A stretch of 22,659 nucleotides of DNA from Deltaproteobacteria bacterium (GTDB lineage: Bacteria; Desulfobacterota; Desulfuromonadia; Geobacterales; Geobacteraceae): the NCBI GenBank assembly GCA_021810985.1, contig JAJZQA010000003.1, positions 1 through 22,659 of the forward strand, given 5' to 3'. Of the stretch, positions 21,270-22,659 are shown in pieces. The first letter of the stretch is position 1, and each line of letters begins with the position of its first letter. Below the pieces are notes generated by a model, which worked only from the letters and a program-made list of their open reading frames with translations, was not told where the DNA came from and searched no databases. The translations under genes were made by a program, and so were the position numbers.

Positions 21270-21377
21270 GGCTGTTGAAAAAACATTGCGGGGTCGATCC
21301 GCGGCGTTACCGCTTGTTCGAAATCTCAACGTACTTGACGGTGCGTCTCGACTTCTTCTCGACGTTTTTCAACAGCC
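21270..21377. repeat. 108-bp inverted-repeat (MITE- or REP-like) element
   Basis: GGCTGTTGAAAAA at the left end (21270-21282) is matched by TTTTTCAACAGCC at the right end (21365-21377), a 13-bp perfect terminal inverted repeat enclosing about 82 bases. The inside has further short palindromic pieces (GCGG-GGTCGAT-CCGC) and no coding sequence. It lies between the 3' end of the TerC gene and the 5' region of the EF-hand gene. I recall GGCTGTTGAAAAA as a common end of bacterial repeats or insertion sequences, from memory only. Confidence 0.65.
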
Positions 21378-21474
21378 AGCTATTCTTCTTCGGCACGATA
21401 ACGAATCAATCTTCCCCAAAGTTTCAGACGCTATCCGGACTGGCAAAACGTGAATACCCCGTGACATCTTATGT

Positions 21475-22230
21475 TCAAGATGGTTCCGTTTCGTCGACGT
21501 ATGGTTGATGAAGCTTGACCGGGTGCTTCCCTCGACCCCGGATCTTGATATTCAGCATTTCCACTCCGACTGAGAAAGCCATGGCGAAATAAACGTAGCC
21601 TTTTGGTATGTGCATGCCGAGACCGTCGCCGATCAGGGCGACCCCGATCAGGATCAGGAAGCTCAGGGCCAGGATTTTGATAGTCGGGTTCCGGTCGATG
21701 AAGGCGCTGACGGCCCCGGAAAAGAGCATCATGAAACCGACGGCGATGACAACCGCGGCGACCATGATGGGGAGCTGCCGGGCCATGCCGATGGCGGTGA
21801 TGATGGAATCGAGGGAAAAAATGATATCAAGGAACATGATCTGGATGAGAATGCCGGCATAAGAGGCCGCCGCCCGGGTCGAAGTTTCACTTTCTTCACC
21901 TTCCAGCTTGTCATGGATTTCGAGGGTGCTTTTACCGAGCAGGAAGAGTCCTCCCAGGATGAGGATCAGGTCGCGGCCGGAAATATCGTGGCCGATGACG
22001 CTGAAGAGTGGCGAGGTCAGCTTCATCAGCCAGGTAAGTGAGAAGAGCAGGCCGATACGGGTGATCATGGCAAGACCGAGGCCGATGATGCGGGCTTTTT
22101 TCTGCTGCTGCTGGGGGAGTTTGCCGGCCAGGATCGAGATGAAGATGATATTGTCGATGCCGAGGACTATTTCCAGTGCGGTAAGGGTTATCAAGGCGAT
22201 GATCGCTTGAGGGTCGGTCAGCAATTCCAT
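21475..22230 (-). CDS. TerC-family integral membrane protein
   Basis: A membrane protein of 251 residues with about seven hydrophobic segments. TerC hallmarks are the paired acidic motifs in membrane helices, LEIVLGIDNIIFIS (about 16-29) and MFLDIIFSLDSIITAIG (about 130-146). A late GVEMLNI motif is also present, and a charged loop (EIHDKLEGEESETSTR) joins the two halves. Relatives export manganese or other metal ions, or act in tellurite resistance and metalation of secreted proteins; which applies here is not readable. ATG 22230 has GGAG 9 bases upstream, and the promoter at 22295-22323 overlaps a longer alternative start, which supports the shorter form. I found no yybP-ykoY manganese riboswitch in the leader. 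Confidence 0.9.
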   Translation of the reverse strand: MELLTDPQAIIALITLTALEIVLGIDNIIFISILAGKLPQQQQKKARIIGLGLAMITRIGLLFSLTWLMKLTSPLFSVIGHDISGRDLILILGGLFLLGKSTLEIHDKLEGEESETSTRAAASYAGILIQIMFLDIIFSLDSIITAIGMARQLPIMVAAVVIAVGFMMLFSGAVSAFIDRNPTIKILALSFLILIGVALIGDGLGMHIPKGYVYFAMAFSVGVEMLNIKIRGRGKHPVKLHQPYVDETEPS

Positions 22231-22294
22231 GGGTGAGTCTCCGTGAGTAATGTTTTTCGCTGCCGGCCCTTTTGAGGGTTGACAGGTCTCACGC

Positions 22295-22323
22295 ATGGTA
22301 TCTTGGTTTGATGAATTTGTAAA
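22295..22323 (-). promoter_or_regulatory. Candidate terC-type gene promoter
   Basis: On the minus strand TTTACA (22323-22318) and TACCAT (22300-22295) are separated by exactly 17 bases, giving a start near 22288 and a leader of about 58 bases. Confidence 0.45.
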
Positions 22324-22380
22324 CTGGGGAGATTGTGCGGCCAGGTGGACGTTTGATGCCGTGCTGCGAAGGGGGGCGGT

Positions 22381-22424
22381 AAAAAATAATCATACCCCCG
22401 CCCTTTCCTGCGAGGGGGCGCAGG
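22381..22424 (-). terminator. Possible terminator after the rubrerythrin gene
   Basis: CCTGCG (22407-22412) pairs with CGCAGG (22419-22424). On the minus strand a second GC-rich stretch and then TTATTTTTT (about 22389-22381) follow. The T-run is some 18 bases from the stem, so this is only a moderate candidate. Confidence 0.35.
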
Positions 22425-22450
22425 TCCGGGCGAGGGATCAGTTGGTGAAT

Positions 22451-22659
22451 TTAATAGTTATAGGCCTTGACTTCAAAGAAACCCTGGGGATGCTTGCATA
22501 CCGGACAGAGCTGAGGAGCATCGGTGACTTCATGGAGATGTCCGCAGTTCCGGCACTTCCAGGTAACCGGGCTGGATTTCTTGAATACGCTGCCCTCTTC
22601 AATGGCTTTAAGGATATGCTGATAGCGCTCCTGGTGAGCTTTTTCAATTGCGGCAATGG
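22451..22659 (-). CDS. Rubrerythrin, C-terminal part (runs off the window)
   Basis: Only the last 68 or so residues are present and the start is beyond the right edge. The piece begins IAAIEKAHQERYQ, the end of the ferritin-like di-iron domain with its E-x2-H ligand pair. It continues with FKKSSPVTWKCRNCGHLHE and APQLCPVCKHPQGFFEV, ending in NY. The two C-x2-C pairs form the rubredoxin-like Fe(Cys)4 centre. Rubrerythrins reduce hydrogen peroxide in anaerobes, with electrons passing from the rubredoxin site to the di-iron site in the cytoplasm. The reading frame has no start codon in the window. Confidence 0.9.
   Translation of the reverse strand, partial: IAAIEKAHQERYQHILKAIEEGSVFKKSSPVTWKCRNCGHLHEVTDAPQLCPVCKHPQGFFEVKAYNY

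Noticed and set aside
22231..22380. yybP-ykoY manganese riboswitch before the TerC gene
   Set aside because: This class often precedes terC-type genes, but its conserved core is not visible on the minus strand here; a plain promoter and short leader explain the region.

Overview
The window is bacterial chromosome. It most resembles an anaerobic deltaproteobacterium of the Desulfuromonadia/Geobacter kind. This is inferred from gene content: a rubrerythrin, a corrinoid-protein/UroD-like/DUF1638-like gene set, an MXAN_5187-type protein, a BCAM0308/NMD3-like zinc protein, several PAS or membrane histidine kinases and a possible sigma-54 site. No rRNA, tRNA or CRISPR array was found.

Left part (1-10.4 kb). 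This holds housekeeping and small-enzyme genes: a CpsB-type PHP phosphatase (-), an RluA-type pseudouridine synthase (+), a TPR protein (-), tadA (-), a kynurenine-formamidase-like cyclase (+), a zinc-ribbon protein (+), glmS and glmU (-, the UDP-GlcNAc pathway), and two proteins of little or unknown function (+). Its striking feature is a family of short intergenic elements. They are built from degenerate TTTTKRG heptamers, usually facing each other as inverted arms around an inner TTGAAAA, and lie at eight loci. Most sit directly at gene 3' ends and several supply the stop codon. One copy has landed inside the PHP phosphatase gene and is read through in frame. The same stretch carries a decayed IS200/IS605-type transposase fragment and a second, GC-richer repeat with the peptide AEASTYAKALAD.

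Middle part (10.4-15.6 kb). This holds a cysteine-rich DUF5714-type protein (-), an orphan membrane histidine kinase (-) and the ATP-dependent helicase hrpB (+). The heptamer elements stop at about 10.44 kb.

Right part (15.7-20.5 kb). A tight five-gene transcription unit (+) encodes a corrinoid (B12-binding) protein, a UroD/MtaA-like protein that has lost the usual zinc ligands, a DUF1638-like protein, a GAF-PAS-kinase-receiver hybrid histidine kinase and a small lipoprotein. No substrate-specific methyltransferase is present. The set looks more like a corrinoid-linked sensing or methyl-handling module than a standard methylotrophy operon. It is the best candidate here for an undescribed system.

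End (20.5-22.66 kb). After a strong bidirectional terminator come a secreted six-EF-hand protein (-), a 108-bp inverted-repeat element, a TerC-family membrane protein (-) with a good promoter, and the C-terminal end of a rubrerythrin (-) running off the edge.
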